Shown here piece after piece: positions 18,333 to 28,478 of a DNA stretch of 64,000 nucleotides; position 1 is the first letter of the stretch; each line of letters opens with the position of its first letter. The notes under the pieces are model-generated. The model was not told the DNA's origin, ran no database searches, and was given only the letters and a program-made list of their open reading frames with translations. The stretch spans positions 434,001 through 498,000 of the forward strand of contig NZ_JACZZA010000001.1 in assembly GCF_014863405.1 (NCBI RefSeq), in the 5' to 3' direction. A program made the translations under genes and the position numbers. The stretch is from Dyella acidiphila (GTDB taxonomy: Bacteria; Pseudomonadota; Gammaproteobacteria; Xanthomonadales; Rhodanobacteraceae).

Positions 18333-20192
18333 TCAGCCCTGCTCTTCCTGCAGCACGCAGGCCACCAGCCGTTCGACCATGGCTTCCAGCGTCAGATCCG
18401 GCGTGTGCAGGTGCATCTCCGCGGCCTGCGGTGCTTCATACGGCGAGTCGATGCCGGTGAAGTTGCTGATCTCGCCGGCGCGCACCTTGCGGTACAGCCC
18501 CTTCGGATCGCGGCGTTCGCATTCTTCCAGCGGCGTGTCGACGAACACTTCCACGAACTCGTACTCGTCGAACAAGCTGCGGGCGAATTCACGTTCGCTG
18601 CGGAACGGCGAGATCACGCACACCAGCACAATCAGGCCGGCATCCACCATCAGATGCGAAACCTCGGCGACACGGCGCACGTTTTCCACGCGCGCCTCCG
18701 GCGTAAAGCCGAGATCGCGGTTGAGGCCATGGCGCAGGTTGTCGCCGTCCAACAGATAGGTATGGCAGCCCAGCGCGCTCAGGCGCCGCTCCAGCAAGTT
18801 GGCGATGGTCGACTTGCCCGCGCCGGAAAGGCCGGTGAACCACAGGCAGCGCGGGCGCTGGCCCTTGCTGCGCGCGCGCAGGCGCTTGTCGATATCCAGC
18901 TGCTGCCAATGCACGTTGGAGGCGCGGTGCAAGGCGAAATCCAGCATGCCGCAGGCCACCGTGGCATGCGTTTGCCGGTCGACCAGGATAAAACCGCCCA
19001 GGGCGGGATTGGTCGCGAAGCTTTCGAAGGCCACCGGGTGATCGAGATCGAGATTGGTATAGCCGACCTCGTTCAATTCCAGGCGATGCGCCGCCAGCTT
19101 GGCCTGCGTGTTGACATCCACCTTGTGCTTGATCGAGGTGACGCGTGCATTCACCGTCTTGCTGCCGATCTTCAGCCAGTAGCCGCGATTGGGCAGCAGC
19201 GGTTCGTCGCCCATCCACAGCAGATGCGCGGCGAACTGGTCGGCTTCCGGGGCGGGGCGCGCGGCATCGGCAATCACATCGCCGCGGCTGGCATCGACTT
19301 CCCGATCCAGCGTCAGCGTCACCGCCTGGCCGGCCTGCGCCTGCGGCAGGTCGCCGTCTGCAGTAACGATGCGTGCAATGCGTGCGCGGTGCGTACCGGG
19401 CTGCACCACCACTTCATCACCCACCTTCACGTGACCGCCGCGGATCGTGCCCGCATAACCACGGAAGGACTGGTCCGGACGGCTCACCCACTGCACCGGC
19501 ATGCGGAAATCCACTGCCTGCAGCGGGTCGACCTGTACGGTCTCGAGCAGCTCCAGCAGGCTCGGCCCCTGGTACCAGGGCATCTGCGCCGAATGCTGGC
19601 CGACGTTGTCGCCGTGCCGCGCCGCCACCGGCAAGGCATGCACGCTGGCGATGCCGAGCGCGCGCGCCAGCTCCGCATAAGCGTCGCGGATCGTCTCGTA
19701 GACGTTCTGGCTGTACTCGACCAGATCCATCTTGTTGACCGCCAGCACTACTTTGCGAATGCCCATCAAGGCGCAGATGTAAGTGTGCCGCCGCGTCTGC
19801 GGCAGCAGACCCTTGCGTGCATCGACCAGCACCACCGCCAGATCCGCGTGCGAGGCGCCGGTAGCCATATTGCGCGTGTACTGCTCGTGGCCGGGGCAAT
19901 CGGCCACCACGAAACTGCGCCGCGCACTATGGAAATAGCGGTAGGCGACGTCGATGGTGATGCCCTGCTCGCGCTCCGCATCGAGCCCATCGGTGAGCAG
20001 CGAGAAATCCAGCACCGTTCCATCCGGATGCAGCCGCGCGCTGTCGCGGCGCAGGGCCTCGATCTGGTCGTCCGGCAGCATGCCGGCATCGAAGAGCAGC
20101 CGCCCGAGCAGGGTGCTCTTGCCGTCATCGACACTGCCGCAGGTGATGAAACGCAGCAGGCTGCGTGCAGGCGTAGGCATGTCAGCCATCAA
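18333..20192 (-). CDS. cysN: Bifunctional sulfate adenylyltransferase subunit 1 / APS kinase (CysN-CysC fusion)
   Basis: 619 residues. The N-terminal GTPase part (~1-420) has [39 protein letters not shown] and NKMD. The C-terminal APS kinase part (~440-619) has the P-loop [28 protein letters not shown] and the [12 protein letters not shown] lid. Together with CysD it makes APS from sulfate and ATP, and the CysC part phosphorylates APS to PAPS. Fused forms are known (rhizobial NodQ, Xanthomonas and Pseudomonas CysNC). The start overlaps the cysD stop. M1, M2 or M5 could be the real start. PAPS can feed cysteine synthesis or sulfation; cysH/I/J are absent here. Confidence 0.96.
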   Translation of the reverse strand: MMADMPTPARSLLRFITCGSVDDGKSTLLGRLLFDAGMLPDDQIEALRRDSARLHPDGTVLDFSLLTDGLDAEREQGITIDVAYRYFHSARRSFVVADCPGHEQYTRNMATGASHADLAVVLVDARKGLLPQTRRHTYICALMGIRKVVLAVNKMDLVEYSQNVYETIRDAYAELARALGIASVHALPVAARHGDNVGQHSAQMPWYQGPSLLELLETVQVDPLQAVDFRMPVQWVSRPDQSFRGYAGTIRGGHVKVGDEVVVQPGTHRARIARIVTADGDLPQAQAGQAVTLTLDREVDASRGDVIADAARPAPEADQFAAHLLWMGDEPLLPNRGYWLKIGSKTVNARVTSIKHKVDVNTQAKLAAHRLELNEVGYTNLDLDHPVAFESFATNPALGGFILVDRQTHATVACGMLDFALHRASNVHWQQLDIDKRLRARSKGQRPRCLWFTGLSGAGKSTIANLLERRLSALGCHTYLLDGDNLRHGLNRDLGFTPEARVENVRRVAEVSHLMVDAGLIVLVCVISPFRSEREFARSLFDEYEFVEVFVDTPLEECERRDPKGLYRKVRAGEISNFTGIDSPYEAPQAAEMHLHTPDLTLEAMVERLVACVLQEEQG

Positions 20193-21094
20193 AAATAACC
20201 TTCCAGCTTCTTGCGCTCCATCGATGCGGCCGGATCCTGATCGATCACCCGCCCCTGCCGCTCCGACGAGCGCGCGGCTTCCATCTCCGCAATGATCTCG
20301 TCCAGCGTCGCCGCCTGCGATTCGATCGCACCGGTCAGCGGATAGCAGCCCAACGTGCGGAAACGCACCATGCGCTGCTCGATGGTTTCGCCTGCGCGCA
20401 GTACAAAGCGATCGTCATCCACCATGATCAGCGCACCGTCGCGCGCCACCACCGGCCGCGGCTTGGCGTAATACAGCGGCACCACCGGAATGGCTTCACG
20501 CCGGATGTAGTGCCATACATCCATCTCGGTCCAGTTCGACAAAGGAAATACGCGCACGTTTTCGCCTTTGTGGATATGCGTGTTGTAGAGATGCCACAAC
20601 TCCGGGCGCTGACGCTTGGGATCCCAGCGATGCTGCGCATTGCGGAAGGAAAACACGCGCTCCTTCGCGCGCGCCTTCTCCTCGTCGCGCCGTGCACCGC
20701 CGACGGCCGCGTCAAAACCGTATTTGTCTAGCGCCTGCTTGAGCGCCACGGTCTTCATCACATCGGTATGTACGGTAGCGCCGTGCACCAGCGGCGAGAT
20801 GCCCTGGCGGACCCCGTCTTCATTGATATGCACCAGCAGGCGCAGATCGGGTGCTGCCCCTACCTCGTCGCGGAACGCGATCATCTCGCGGAATTTCCAA
20901 GTGGTATCCACGTGCAGCAGCGGAATCGGCGGCCGCCCCGGATAGAACGCCTTGCGCAGCAGATGCAGCAGTACCGAGGAATCCTTGCCGATCGAATAGA
21001 GCATCACCGGCCGCTGGAAGCTGGCCGCCACCTCGCGAAAGATATGGATGCTTTCGGCTTCAAGCTGGTCCAGGTGACCTGAAAATGAGCTCAT
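20189..21094 (-). CDS. cysD: Sulfate adenylyltransferase subunit 2
   Basis: 301 residues from ATG 21094, chosen because it gives the E. coli CysD length (302) and places [16 protein letters not shown] at the usual position. An upstream in-frame ATG at 21133 would add 13 residues; neither has a clear ribosome site. The PP-loop ATP-binding motif is [13 protein letters not shown], followed by RKAFYPG, and [15 protein letters not shown] lies in the middle. It forms the ATP sulfurylase heterodimer with CysN. It diverges from ugd with a 294-base gap that probably holds both promoters. Confidence 0.95.
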   Translation of the reverse strand: MSSFSGHLDQLEAESIHIFREVAASFQRPVMLYSIGKDSSVLLHLLRKAFYPGRPPIPLLHVDTTWKFREMIAFRDEVGAAPDLRLLVHINEDGVRQGISPLVHGATVHTDVMKTVALKQALDKYGFDAAVGGARRDEEKARAKERVFSFRNAQHRWDPKRQRPELWHLYNTHIHKGENVRVFPLSNWTEMDVWHYIRREAIPVVPLYYAKPRPVVARDGALIMVDDDRFVLRAGETIEQRMVRFRTLGCYPLTGAIESQAATLDEIIAEMEAARSSERQGRVIDQDPAASMERKKLEGYF

Positions 21095-21388
21095 CGGGCG
21101 GGGTGCTGAATGGTTGACAGTGAATTCTGCCATGACTGGCCGGCCCAGCAGTACGGCCGCCCCTCCCCGGGAGCATGGTTGGCCCAAGCGGACTACCCGT
21201 CCCGGCTATCCCTTACCGGTGCCGGCCGCGGCCGCCGCAGGAATTCCCGCCGGCGCCTCACGCCCCCTTCGCAGCGGCCGTCCCGTCCACAGAAATCTGC
21301 GAATATGGCATGATTAACAAGTATTTGTGCGGCCAGAGGGGCACGCTGCACATCTGTTGCGCAGCGTCATACAGCACCAGGGAATCAA

Positions 21389-22711
21389 ATGAAAGTAACC
21401 GTAATTGGCTCAGGCTATGTTGGCTTGGTGACTGGCGCCTGCCTATCGGAAATGGGAAACGACGTCCTCTGCTTCGACGTCGACCACAGCAAGATCGCGC
21501 TGCTCAACAGCGGCGGCGTACCGATTCACGAGCCTGGCCTGGCCGAACTGATTCACCGCAACGTCGCCGCTGGGCGCCTGCGCTTCAGCACCGAGGCGGC
21601 CGCCGCGGCGGCTCATGGCGTACTGCAGTTCATCGCCGTCGGCACCCCGCCCGACGAAGACGGCTCGGCCGATCTCAAATATGTGCTGGCGGCGGCCAGG
21701 AGCATCGGCCAGCACATGAGCGAGTACAAGGTGGTGGTCGACAAGTCCACCGTGCCGGTCGGCACCGCCGACAAGGTGAGCGCAGCGATCGCCGACGAGC
21801 TGGCCCAGCGTGGCGTCGAGCTGCCCTTCACCGTGGTCTCGAACCCGGAGTTCCTCAAGGAAGGCGCGGCCATCGAGGATTTCATGAGTCCCGATCGTGT
21901 GGTGATCGGCTCGGAAGAACCGCGCGCGATCGAACTGATGCGCGCCCTGTATGCGCCCTACGTACGCAATCACGAACGCTTCCTGGTAATGAGCACGCGT
22001 TCGGCCGAGCTCACCAAATACGCCGCCAACTCGATGCTGGCCACGCGCATCAGCTTCATGAACGAGCTGGCGGAGCTGGCCGAGCACACCGGCGCGGATA
22101 TCGAATCGGTCCGTCTGGGCATCGGTTCGGATTCGCGTATCGGCTATTCCTTCCTGTATGCCGGTTGCGGCTACGGCGGCTCCTGCTTCCCGAAGGACGT
22201 CAAGGCGCTGATCAAGACCGCCAGCGGCCATGGCCAGTCCCTGCGCGTGCTCAGCGCCGTCGAAGAAGTGAACAACCGGCAGAAGCATCTGTTGGCCAAG
22301 AAGGCCAAGGCCGCACTTGGCGGAACCTTGAGCGGCAAGCATTTCGCACTGTGGGGCCTGGCTTTCAAGCCCAACACCGACGATATGCGCGAAGCGGCCA
22401 GCCGCGAAATCATCGCCGACCTGCTGGCCGAGGGCGCCACCGTCACCGCTTACGACCCGGTCGCCATGGACGAAGCCCGGCGCATCTACCAGGATGAGCA
22501 GCGCATCAGCTTCAGCAACCATCCGCTCGCCGCCTGCCAGGACGCCGACGCCCTGCTGATCGCCACGGAGTGGAAGGAATTCCGCAATCCCGACTTCGAC
22601 GCGATCAAGGACAAGCTGCGCCAGCCGATCATCATCGACGGCCGCAACTTGTACAGTCCCGCCGCGATCCGGCAGCAGGGCTTCACCTATCACTCCATCG
22701 GCCGCCATTGA
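21389..22711 (+). CDS. ugd: UDP-glucose 6-dehydrogenase
   Basis: 440 residues. The NAD site is [16 protein letters not shown] at the N-terminus; the catalytic Cys266 lies in [13 protein letters not shown]. Further signatures are [15 protein letters not shown] and the C-terminal UDP-binding [14 protein letters not shown]. It oxidises UDP-glucose twice to UDP-glucuronate in the cytoplasm. The next gene (17 bases later) is a UDP-glucuronate decarboxylase, so the product probably flows to UDP-xylose. It heads a plus-strand set through 24367 or 26550. Confidence 0.97.
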   Translation: MKVTVIGSGYVGLVTGACLSEMGNDVLCFDVDHSKIALLNSGGVPIHEPGLAELIHRNVAAGRLRFSTEAAAAAAHGVLQFIAVGTPPDEDGSADLKYVLAAARSIGQHMSEYKVVVDKSTVPVGTADKVSAAIADELAQRGVELPFTVVSNPEFLKEGAAIEDFMSPDRVVIGSEEPRAIELMRALYAPYVRNHERFLVMSTRSAELTKYAANSMLATRISFMNELAELAEHTGADIESVRLGIGSDSRIGYSFLYAGCGYGGSCFPKDVKALIKTASGHGQSLRVLSAVEEVNNRQKHLLAKKAKAALGGTLSGKHFALWGLAFKPNTDDMREAASREIIADLLAEGATVTAYDPVAMDEARRIYQDEQRISFSNHPLAACQDADALLIATEWKEFRNPDFDAIKDKLRQPIIIDGRNLYSPAAIRQQGFTYHSIGRH

Positions 22712-22727
22712 GAACAACGCCACGGAC

Positions 22728-23681
22728 ATGAGCTATCAACAAGCCCCCAAAGTACTGGTCACCGGCGGCGCCGGCTTCCTCGGCTCTCATCTTTGCGACC
22801 GCCTGATCGCGCGCGGCGAAGACGTGCTGTGCGTGGACAACTTCTATACCGGCAGCAAGCGCAACGTCGACCAGCTGATCGATCATCATCGCTTCGAGCT
22901 GATGCGCCACGATGTGACCTTCCCGCTGTACGTGGAAGTGAACCGCATCTTCAACCTGGCCTGCCCGGCCTCGCCGATCCATTACCAGCACGATCCGGTG
23001 CAGACCACCAAGACCAGCGTGCATGGCGCGATCAACATGCTGGGCCTGGCCAAGCGGGTCGGCGCACGCATCCTGCAGGCCTCCACCAGCGAGGTCTACG
23101 GTGATCCGGAAGTGCATCCGCAGCAGGAAGGCTACTGGGGCCGCGTCAATCCGATCGGCATCCGCAGCTGCTATGACGAAGGCAAGCGCTGTGCCGAAAC
23201 GTTGTTCTTCGATTACCGCCGCCAGCACAATCTCGAAATCAAGGTGGTGCGCATTTTCAACACCTACGGCCCGCGCATGCATCCGCATGATGGCCGCGTG
23301 GTGAGCAACTTCATCGTGCAGGCGCTGCAGGGCGAAGACATCACCATCTACGGCGACGGCAGCCAGACACGCAGCTTCTGCTACGTCGACGACCTGGTCG
23401 AAGCGATCCTGCGCACCATGGACACGCCGGCCGAATTCACCGGCCCGGTCAACATCGGCAATCCCGGCGAATTCACCATGATCGAACTCGCCGAGATGGT
23501 GCTGCGCCTCACCGGCAGCAAATCCAGGCTGGTGCGCCAGCCGTTGCCGCAGGACGATCCCAAACAACGCCAGCCGGACATCTCCCTCGCCAAGTCCGCT
23601 CTCGGCTGGGAGCCCAAGGTGTCGCTGGAAGATGGGCTCAAGGAAACCATCGCTTACTTCAAGAGGCTGCTGCAGGCATGA
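22728..23681 (+). CDS. UDP-glucuronate decarboxylase (UDP-xylose synthase type)
   Basis: 317 residues of the extended SDR family. [14 protein letters not shown] is the NAD site, STSEVYGDP carries the catalytic Thr/Ser region, and RSCYDEGKR is the Y-x3-K pair. The Arg/Ser-rich YxxxK context, [18 protein letters not shown] and the N-terminal [11 protein letters not shown] are characteristic of UXS enzymes rather than 4-epimerases. It would convert UDP-glucuronate from Ugd to UDP-xylose. Translation is coupled to the next gene through an ATGA overlap. Confidence 0.92.
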   Translation: MSYQQAPKVLVTGGAGFLGSHLCDRLIARGEDVLCVDNFYTGSKRNVDQLIDHHRFELMRHDVTFPLYVEVNRIFNLACPASPIHYQHDPVQTTKTSVHGAINMLGLAKRVGARILQASTSEVYGDPEVHPQQEGYWGRVNPIGIRSCYDEGKRCAETLFFDYRRQHNLEIKVVRIFNTYGPRMHPHDGRVVSNFIVQALQGEDITIYGDGSQTRSFCYVDDLVEAILRTMDTPAEFTGPVNIGNPGEFTMIELAEMVLRLTGSKSRLVRQPLPQDDPKQRQPDISLAKSALGWEPKVSLEDGLKETIAYFKRLLQA

Positions 23682-24367
23682 AGCTCTCCGTCATCATCCC
23701 TTGCTATAACGAGGAAAAGACGATTCGAACGATCGTGGACGCGGTGCGCGCCTCGCCCTACGAATCCAAGGAAATCATCGTCGTCGACGATTGCTCCCGC
23801 GACAACACGCGCGCCATTCTGAAGAGCGAGATCGCGCCGCTGGTGGACCAGATCCTCTATCACGAGGTGAACCAGGGCAAAGGCGCCGCCTTGCGCACCG
23901 GCATCCAGGCCGCCACGGGCGACATCGTGGTGATCCAGGACGCCGACCTGGAATACGACCCGAACGAATACCCGCTGCTGGTCGAGCCGATTCTCCACGA
24001 CAAGGCCGATGTGGTGTTCGGCTCCCGCTTCATGGGCGGCCATCCGCATCGCGTGCTTTATTACTGGCATCGCCTGGGCAACGGCTTCCTCACGCTGCTG
24101 TCGAACATGTTCACCAATCTGGACCTCACCGACATGGAGACCTGCTACAAGGTTTTCCGTAGAGAGATCATCCAGGGCATTGCCATCGAGGAAAATCGCT
24201 TCGGCTTCGAGCCGGAGATCACCGCCAAGCTCGCCAAGACGCGCTGCCGCATCTACGAAGTGGGTATTTCCTACTACGGCCGCACGTACGAAGAAGGCAA
24301 GAAGATCGGCTGGAAGGACGGCTTCCGCGCGCTGTACTGCATCGTGAAGTACAACGTATTTCGATAA
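23678..24367 (+). CDS. GT2 family polyprenyl-phosphate glycosyltransferase (DPM1-like)
   Basis: 229 residues. It opens [20 protein letters not shown], has the donor/metal site [13 protein letters not shown] (D-x-D) and [20 protein letters not shown], and ends without membrane helices, as in the short DPM1/polyprenyl-phosphate sugar synthase group. These enzymes move a sugar from a nucleotide donor to undecaprenyl-phosphate at the inner membrane face. Coupled to the UDP-xylose synthase gene and followed by a GT-C-like protein, so it plausibly makes a lipid-linked sugar used in the periplasm. The sugar is not known; xylose or glucuronate is a guess from position. Confidence 0.88.
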   Translation: MKLSVIIPCYNEEKTIRTIVDAVRASPYESKEIIVVDDCSRDNTRAILKSEIAPLVDQILYHEVNQGKGAALRTGIQAATGDIVVIQDADLEYDPNEYPLLVEPILHDKADVVFGSRFMGGHPHRVLYYWHRLGNGFLTLLSNMFTNLDLTDMETCYKVFRREIIQGIAIEENRFGFEPEITAKLAKTRCRIYEVGISYYGRTYEEGKKIGWKDGFRALYCIVKYNVFR

Positions 24368-24489
24368 ACGCCCCACCCCTGCGGTCGAGCCGGCGCGCCC
24401 TGCGCCCTCGACGCAGGAGGCGTAGCCGGCGCGCGGCGCCCTCCCTGGCAAACGCTTGCCGGCGCGCAACTGACCGGACAGCTTGAGGA

Positions 24490-26550
24490 ATGAACATGGC
24501 GCACGTGAAAGCTACTGATCGATCCGGGTGGCTGCGCGCGTGGCCGGCTGTGCTGCTCGCCGCGGTAGGTATCTTCGGCTATCTGCTCAATACCACGCAC
24601 TGGTTCACCATGGTTCCCGGTGACCTGGGCGATCCGCGCTTCAACAGCATCATCCTTGAGCACTTCTACCAATGGCTGCAGGGCAAGAGCGCCAGCCTCT
24701 GGTCGCCGGAATTTTTTTACCCCTATGCGGATGCGCTGGCGTTCAGCGACAACCATTTCGGTACGGCATGGATTTATAGCCTGGGGCGTTTTGCCGGGCT
24801 TTCGAGAGAAACCGGTTTTGATGCCTGGTTCTGCACCGGCTTTCTGCTGACCTATGTCTGCTCCGTCTATGCCGGACGAAAATTCGGATTCGGCTGGCCG
24901 GCAGCGGCTGCCGCCGCTTTCATATTTACCTTTTCGCCTGCCATGCTGGCGCAGGAATCTCACGCGCAACTTATTTACCGCTACGCGATTCCGCTGGCCG
25001 TACTGGAGCTTTGGCGCATCGTGGAACAGCGCCAGCGCGAGCGCCTGCCCTGGCTCGGGATCTGGATGGCCGTCCAGTTCTTCTGCTCCATCTATCTCGG
25101 CTTCTTCCTGACCATGCTGGTCGGCGCCATCACGGTCGCCAGCATCGCCATGTCCATGCCGCTGCGCCGGCCGTTTTGGGCGGAACCGGCCGAATCCAAA
25201 CGCCCCCAGCAGATCGGCGCCAAGTTAGTGTCGGCGCTGCTCTGGCTAGGCCTCCTGCTGATGCTTGGGCAATATCACGCGGTCGCGAAGAAATATGGAT
25301 TCCGCCACGACCCCGGCGAAATCCGCAACATGCTTCCGCACATTGGCAGTTATTTCATTGCGGACGGAACGAAAATCGACGCCTGGATGGGGCGTTGGGT
25401 AACCAACATTCCCATGCGCCATGAGCACCAGATGTTTTTTGGCCTGATCGCTTGCATCCTGGCTTTGATCGGTGTGCTGCTCGGCCGCCGAACCAAGCAG
25501 TGGTCCCGTCCCGTAAGCATCCTTGGCATTGCCTTGCTGCTGCTCATCGCCCTGACGCTCTCGGTGCACGGAATTTCGCTCTATCGCGTGGTGATGCGGA
25601 TCCCCGGCTTCAATTCCATCCGCGCCGTTACCCGCATTTCGCTGGTGATGCTGCTGCCCGTGGCCTGGCTTGCGGCAACCGGCATCGAAACGCTGGCAGG
25701 CCGTTTTCCGCGTCTGCGGCTGCATGCGTTTCTGGCCATCGCGGTATTGCTCGCCATCGAGCTCGTCAGCTACACAACCATGCACGTTCCCAATGCCGAG
25801 TGGAGGGATCGCCTGAGCGCGCTCTACAGCGGCGCGAAGCCTGCGCCGACAACGCAACCGCCGATTATTTTTGCGCTCGAAACTTCACACGAATCCTATC
25901 GCCTCATCAACCGGGAACTGGACGGCATGATGCTGGCGCAGGATCTTGGCGCTCCGTCGGCCAATGGGTACTCCGGCAACCTGCCCAGGGATTTCGGCAG
26001 CGCCGACTCCTGCATGACCGGTGCATATCGCCTGATCAACGGCGCGGCCTTCCGGCACCTGCCGGCCACGGACGTGTCGAGCATGCTGCGCCGGCTTACC
26101 GTGCTGCCCGCCAGCTCCCAATGCCCTGATTTCTCGGCGCTGCAGGTTTATACGGGCCCGCTGCCGGACAACGTCTTCCAACAGGTCTCCCTCAGCGTGG
26201 TCGACCAAAAATCGGACGGCTCCGACTATCTCGTCACGGTCGAATTGAAAAATCGCAGCGATCACTATTTGCCTGCGCTATCGACTGACGACAAGCCCGT
26301 GCAATTTTCCTGGCAATTTGTCAGCAAAGGCCAGGTGCCCGATAGCGGCGCGTGGACACCCCGATCGCCACTGGCAGCCGACGTTGCTGCAGGCAGCGAC
26401 TACCGGCAGATCCTGCGAGTCACGCCGCCCAAAGCCGCCGGGCAATACACGCTCGCCCTGACGCTGGTGCAGGACAAAGTCAGTTGGTTTCACGACAAGG
26501 GCATGCACATCGCAGTGGGCAACGCGCCCATCCAGGTGCCGAATCCCTGA
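24490..26550 (+). CDS. Polytopic membrane protein, probable GT-C glycosyltransferase
   Basis: 686 residues. Around ten membrane helices lie in residues ~18-420 (AVLLAAVGIFGYLL, AAAAAFIFTFSPAML, LLLLIALTLSVHGISLY). The first large loop has PGDLGDPRFNS (D45, D48), placed like the catalytic acidic motif of GT-C enzymes. The last ~250 residues are soluble and beta-rich, probably a periplasmic carbohydrate-binding-like domain. It follows the DPM1-like gene, which could supply its lipid-linked donor. Ribosome site GAGGA lies just before ATG 24490; a second in-frame ATG six bases later is equally possible. Family membership is inferred from architecture. Confidence 0.75.
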   Translation: MNMAHVKATDRSGWLRAWPAVLLAAVGIFGYLLNTTHWFTMVPGDLGDPRFNSIILEHFYQWLQGKSASLWSPEFFYPYADALAFSDNHFGTAWIYSLGRFAGLSRETGFDAWFCTGFLLTYVCSVYAGRKFGFGWPAAAAAAFIFTFSPAMLAQESHAQLIYRYAIPLAVLELWRIVEQRQRERLPWLGIWMAVQFFCSIYLGFFLTMLVGAITVASIAMSMPLRRPFWAEPAESKRPQQIGAKLVSALLWLGLLLMLGQYHAVAKKYGFRHDPGEIRNMLPHIGSYFIADGTKIDAWMGRWVTNIPMRHEHQMFFGLIACILALIGVLLGRRTKQWSRPVSILGIALLLLIALTLSVHGISLYRVVMRIPGFNSIRAVTRISLVMLLPVAWLAATGIETLAGRFPRLRLHAFLAIAVLLAIELVSYTTMHVPNAEWRDRLSALYSGAKPAPTTQPPIIFALETSHESYRLINRELDGMMLAQDLGAPSANGYSGNLPRDFGSADSCMTGAYRLINGAAFRHLPATDVSSMLRRLTVLPASSQCPDFSALQVYTGPLPDNVFQQVSLSVVDQKSDGSDYLVTVELKNRSDHYLPALSTDDKPVQFSWQFVSKGQVPDSGAWTPRSPLAADVAAGSDYRQILRVTPPKAAGQYTLALTLVQDKVSWFHDKGMHIAVGNAPIQVPNP

Positions 26551-27052
26551 GTGGGCGCTCCGGCGACCACCACATCTCTTGCGCAACGCCGCCCGCGCAG
26601 ATCGCCTGACGTCAGCTCGGCCTTCTGTATTCGGATGCCTGTACCAAGCAACCGAATTTAGTTAAAAAAGACGGAGAAACAGGCTTTTACGCGCCTGTAG
26701 TCGACAAAGTCCGGATCTCCCTTTGGAGCACAAATTCCTGCGCCGGCGATGAAGCAACCCGCAGGAGACGAAAGATGTCGGAGAGGGTGCCCTGCCCTTC
26801 ACATATGGATGCCCATCGCCAACTGCGCAGCAGCCGTGGCCATTCACGCCATCGCGACGCCGGGATGGCCTCCTGACGCCCTGGACGCAAGCACACTTGA
26901 TTCGACGGCCACGGGTAGGACCGCGTCACGATTTTCTACGTCGAACTAGTCTATTTAGCCGCAAATAGCGGGTAAACTTACGAATGACGTGTTTTCTGCC
27001 GTCATGAACCTGTGTCTTTGCATTAAGTCCTGCGCAACTGAGGGGAAAACGC
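26551..27052. other. 502-base non-coding stretch before the arabinose gene block
   Basis: Separates the UDP-xylose set from the HAD-UbiA gene. It contains an AT-rich segment around 26655-26670, a short hairpin ACAGGC/GCCTGT (26679-26698) and a CCGC/GCGG hairpin near 26958-26970. No open frame has a ribosome site or recognisable product. It probably carries the promoter of the 27053-35195 operon, but I see no convincing -35/-10 pair. A long structured leader is possible. Confidence 0.45.
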
Positions 27053-28477
27053 TTGACTTCACCGCCACTGGTCGTGGACCTCGACGGGACGCTGATCCAT
27101 TCGGACATGCTGCACGAGTCCACCTTGAAAGTCCTTCGCGAAAGGCCTCTCGACGTGCTGCGCATTCCGTTCTGGCTGCTGCAGGGCAAGGCCGTTCTAA
27201 AAAGCCGCTTGGCTGAACGGATGGCGCTCGATCCCCACTTGCTTCCCTATAACGGCGCATTGCTTGAATGGCTTAAGCAGCAGCGCGCATCCGGGCGCAA
27301 GCTGGTGTTGTGCACAGCTTCCGACTCTCGAATAGCGCAGGTCATCGCCGATCACCTGGGCATCTTCGATGAAGTCATCGCCAGCGACGGAGCGACGAAC
27401 CAGGCCGGACAGCAGAAGGCCGAAACCCTGCAAGCGCGCTTCGGCAAAACAGGCTTCGATTACGCCGGCAACTCGTCCGCCGACCTCAAAGTGTGGAAAC
27501 ACGCTCGCCACGGCATCGTGGTCAACGCATCCGCAGGCCTGGCCACGCAGGCAAAAGCTGTCTGCGAGATAGAACAGGTATTCCCCGCTCCATCGGCGGG
27601 GTTGAGCACTTGGAGCAGAGCTCTTCGCGTGCATCAGTGGATGAAGAACGTGCTGCTCTTCATGCCCTTGCTTGCCGCCCACCAGCTGACCAATGTGCAG
27701 GCATGGAAGGATCTACTGCTCGCCTTCATCGCGTTCAGTCTCTGTGCGTCATCTGTTTACATCTCCAACGACTTGCTCGACCTCGACAGCGATCGCCAGC
27801 ATTTACGCAAACGCAAGCGTCCTTTTGCGTCCGGCACGCTTCCTGTCTTCCTGGGTGTGCTGGTTTCGCCGCTATTGCTGGCAGCAAGCCTGGTGCTGGC
27901 CGCGCAGATCGGCACGTCGTTCTTCCACTGGCTGCTACTGTATTTTGCGCTGACGCTCGCATACTCATTCGGCATCAAGCGCCTGATGCTGCTTGATTGC
28001 CTCACCCTCGCCATGCTGTACACGATCCGTATCGTGGCCGGCGCGGCAGCTGCAGGCCTGACACTTTCATTCTGGCTGCTGGCTTTTGCCGTATTCCTGT
28101 TCCTGTCCCTGGCGTTCCTGAAGCGCTATGCCGAACTGGAAAGCCAGTCATTGCAAGGCAATACCAAGGCGCACGGACGCGGCTATTACACCTCCGATGC
28201 GCCACTGCTCCAAACGCTTGGGGTCGCGGCCAGCTACGCATCCGTGCTGGTGCTCGCCCTCTATCTCAACAGCGAGGCGGTGACCAAGCTCTATCGCACC
28301 CCTGAGTTCGTGTGGGGCGCCGTGCCGATCATGGCGTTCTGGGTCAGCTGGATGTGGATGCAGGCGCATCGCGGCAATATGCATGACGATCCGGTGGTGT
28401 TTGCCCTCAAGGACAAGGCCAGCCTCGCCACCGGCGTCGCATTCGCCGCCGTACTTGCGCTGGGCGCGCTGGTCTGA
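27053..28477 (+). CDS. HAD phosphatase-UbiA prenyltransferase fusion (polyprenyl-phosphate phosphoribosyltransferase-like)
   Basis: 474 residues from TTG 27053 with GAGGGG as ribosome site. Residues 1-~175 are a HAD domain with D9-L-D11-G-T and CTASDS motifs. Residues ~185-474 are a UbiA membrane domain with the Asp-rich NDLLDLDSD (239-247) and a YSFGIKRLMLLD-type second motif, as in mycobacterial DPPR synthase (Rv3806c). That enzyme joins phosphoribosyl from PRPP to decaprenyl-phosphate. The fused HAD domain could remove the 5'-phosphate, the step done by a separate protein in mycobacteria. The following genes are DprE1-like and DprE2-like, which supports this substrate over quinone synthesis. 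Confidence 0.85.
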   Translation: MTSPPLVVDLDGTLIHSDMLHESTLKVLRERPLDVLRIPFWLLQGKAVLKSRLAERMALDPHLLPYNGALLEWLKQQRASGRKLVLCTASDSRIAQVIADHLGIFDEVIASDGATNQAGQQKAETLQARFGKTGFDYAGNSSADLKVWKHARHGIVVNASAGLATQAKAVCEIEQVFPAPSAGLSTWSRALRVHQWMKNVLLFMPLLAAHQLTNVQAWKDLLLAFIAFSLCASSVYISNDLLDLDSDRQHLRKRKRPFASGTLPVFLGVLVSPLLLAASLVLAAQIGTSFFHWLLLYFALTLAYSFGIKRLMLLDCLTLAMLYTIRIVAGAAAAGLTLSFWLLAFAVFLFLSLAFLKRYAELESQSLQGNTKAHGRGYYTSDAPLLQTLGVAASYASVLVLALYLNSEAVTKLYRTPEFVWGAVPIMAFWVSWMWMQAHRGNMHDDPVVFALKDKASLATGVAFAAVLALGALV

Positions 28478-28478
28478 C

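Noticed and set aside
21095-21388. JUMPstart/ops element for RfaH control before the polysaccharide genes
   Set aside because: No match to the GGCGGTAGCGTG core in this or the other long intergenic regions.
21443-22729. Minus-strand open frame of 428 codons opposite ugd
   Set aside because: Antisense shadow of ugd; no ribosome site, no recognisable domain, and ugd has complete catalytic motifs.
24368-24489. Terminator between the DPM1-like and GT-C-like genes
   Set aside because: The CTGCG-GTCGAG/CTCGACGCAG inverted repeat is interrupted and has no T-tract; the two genes may still share a transcript.
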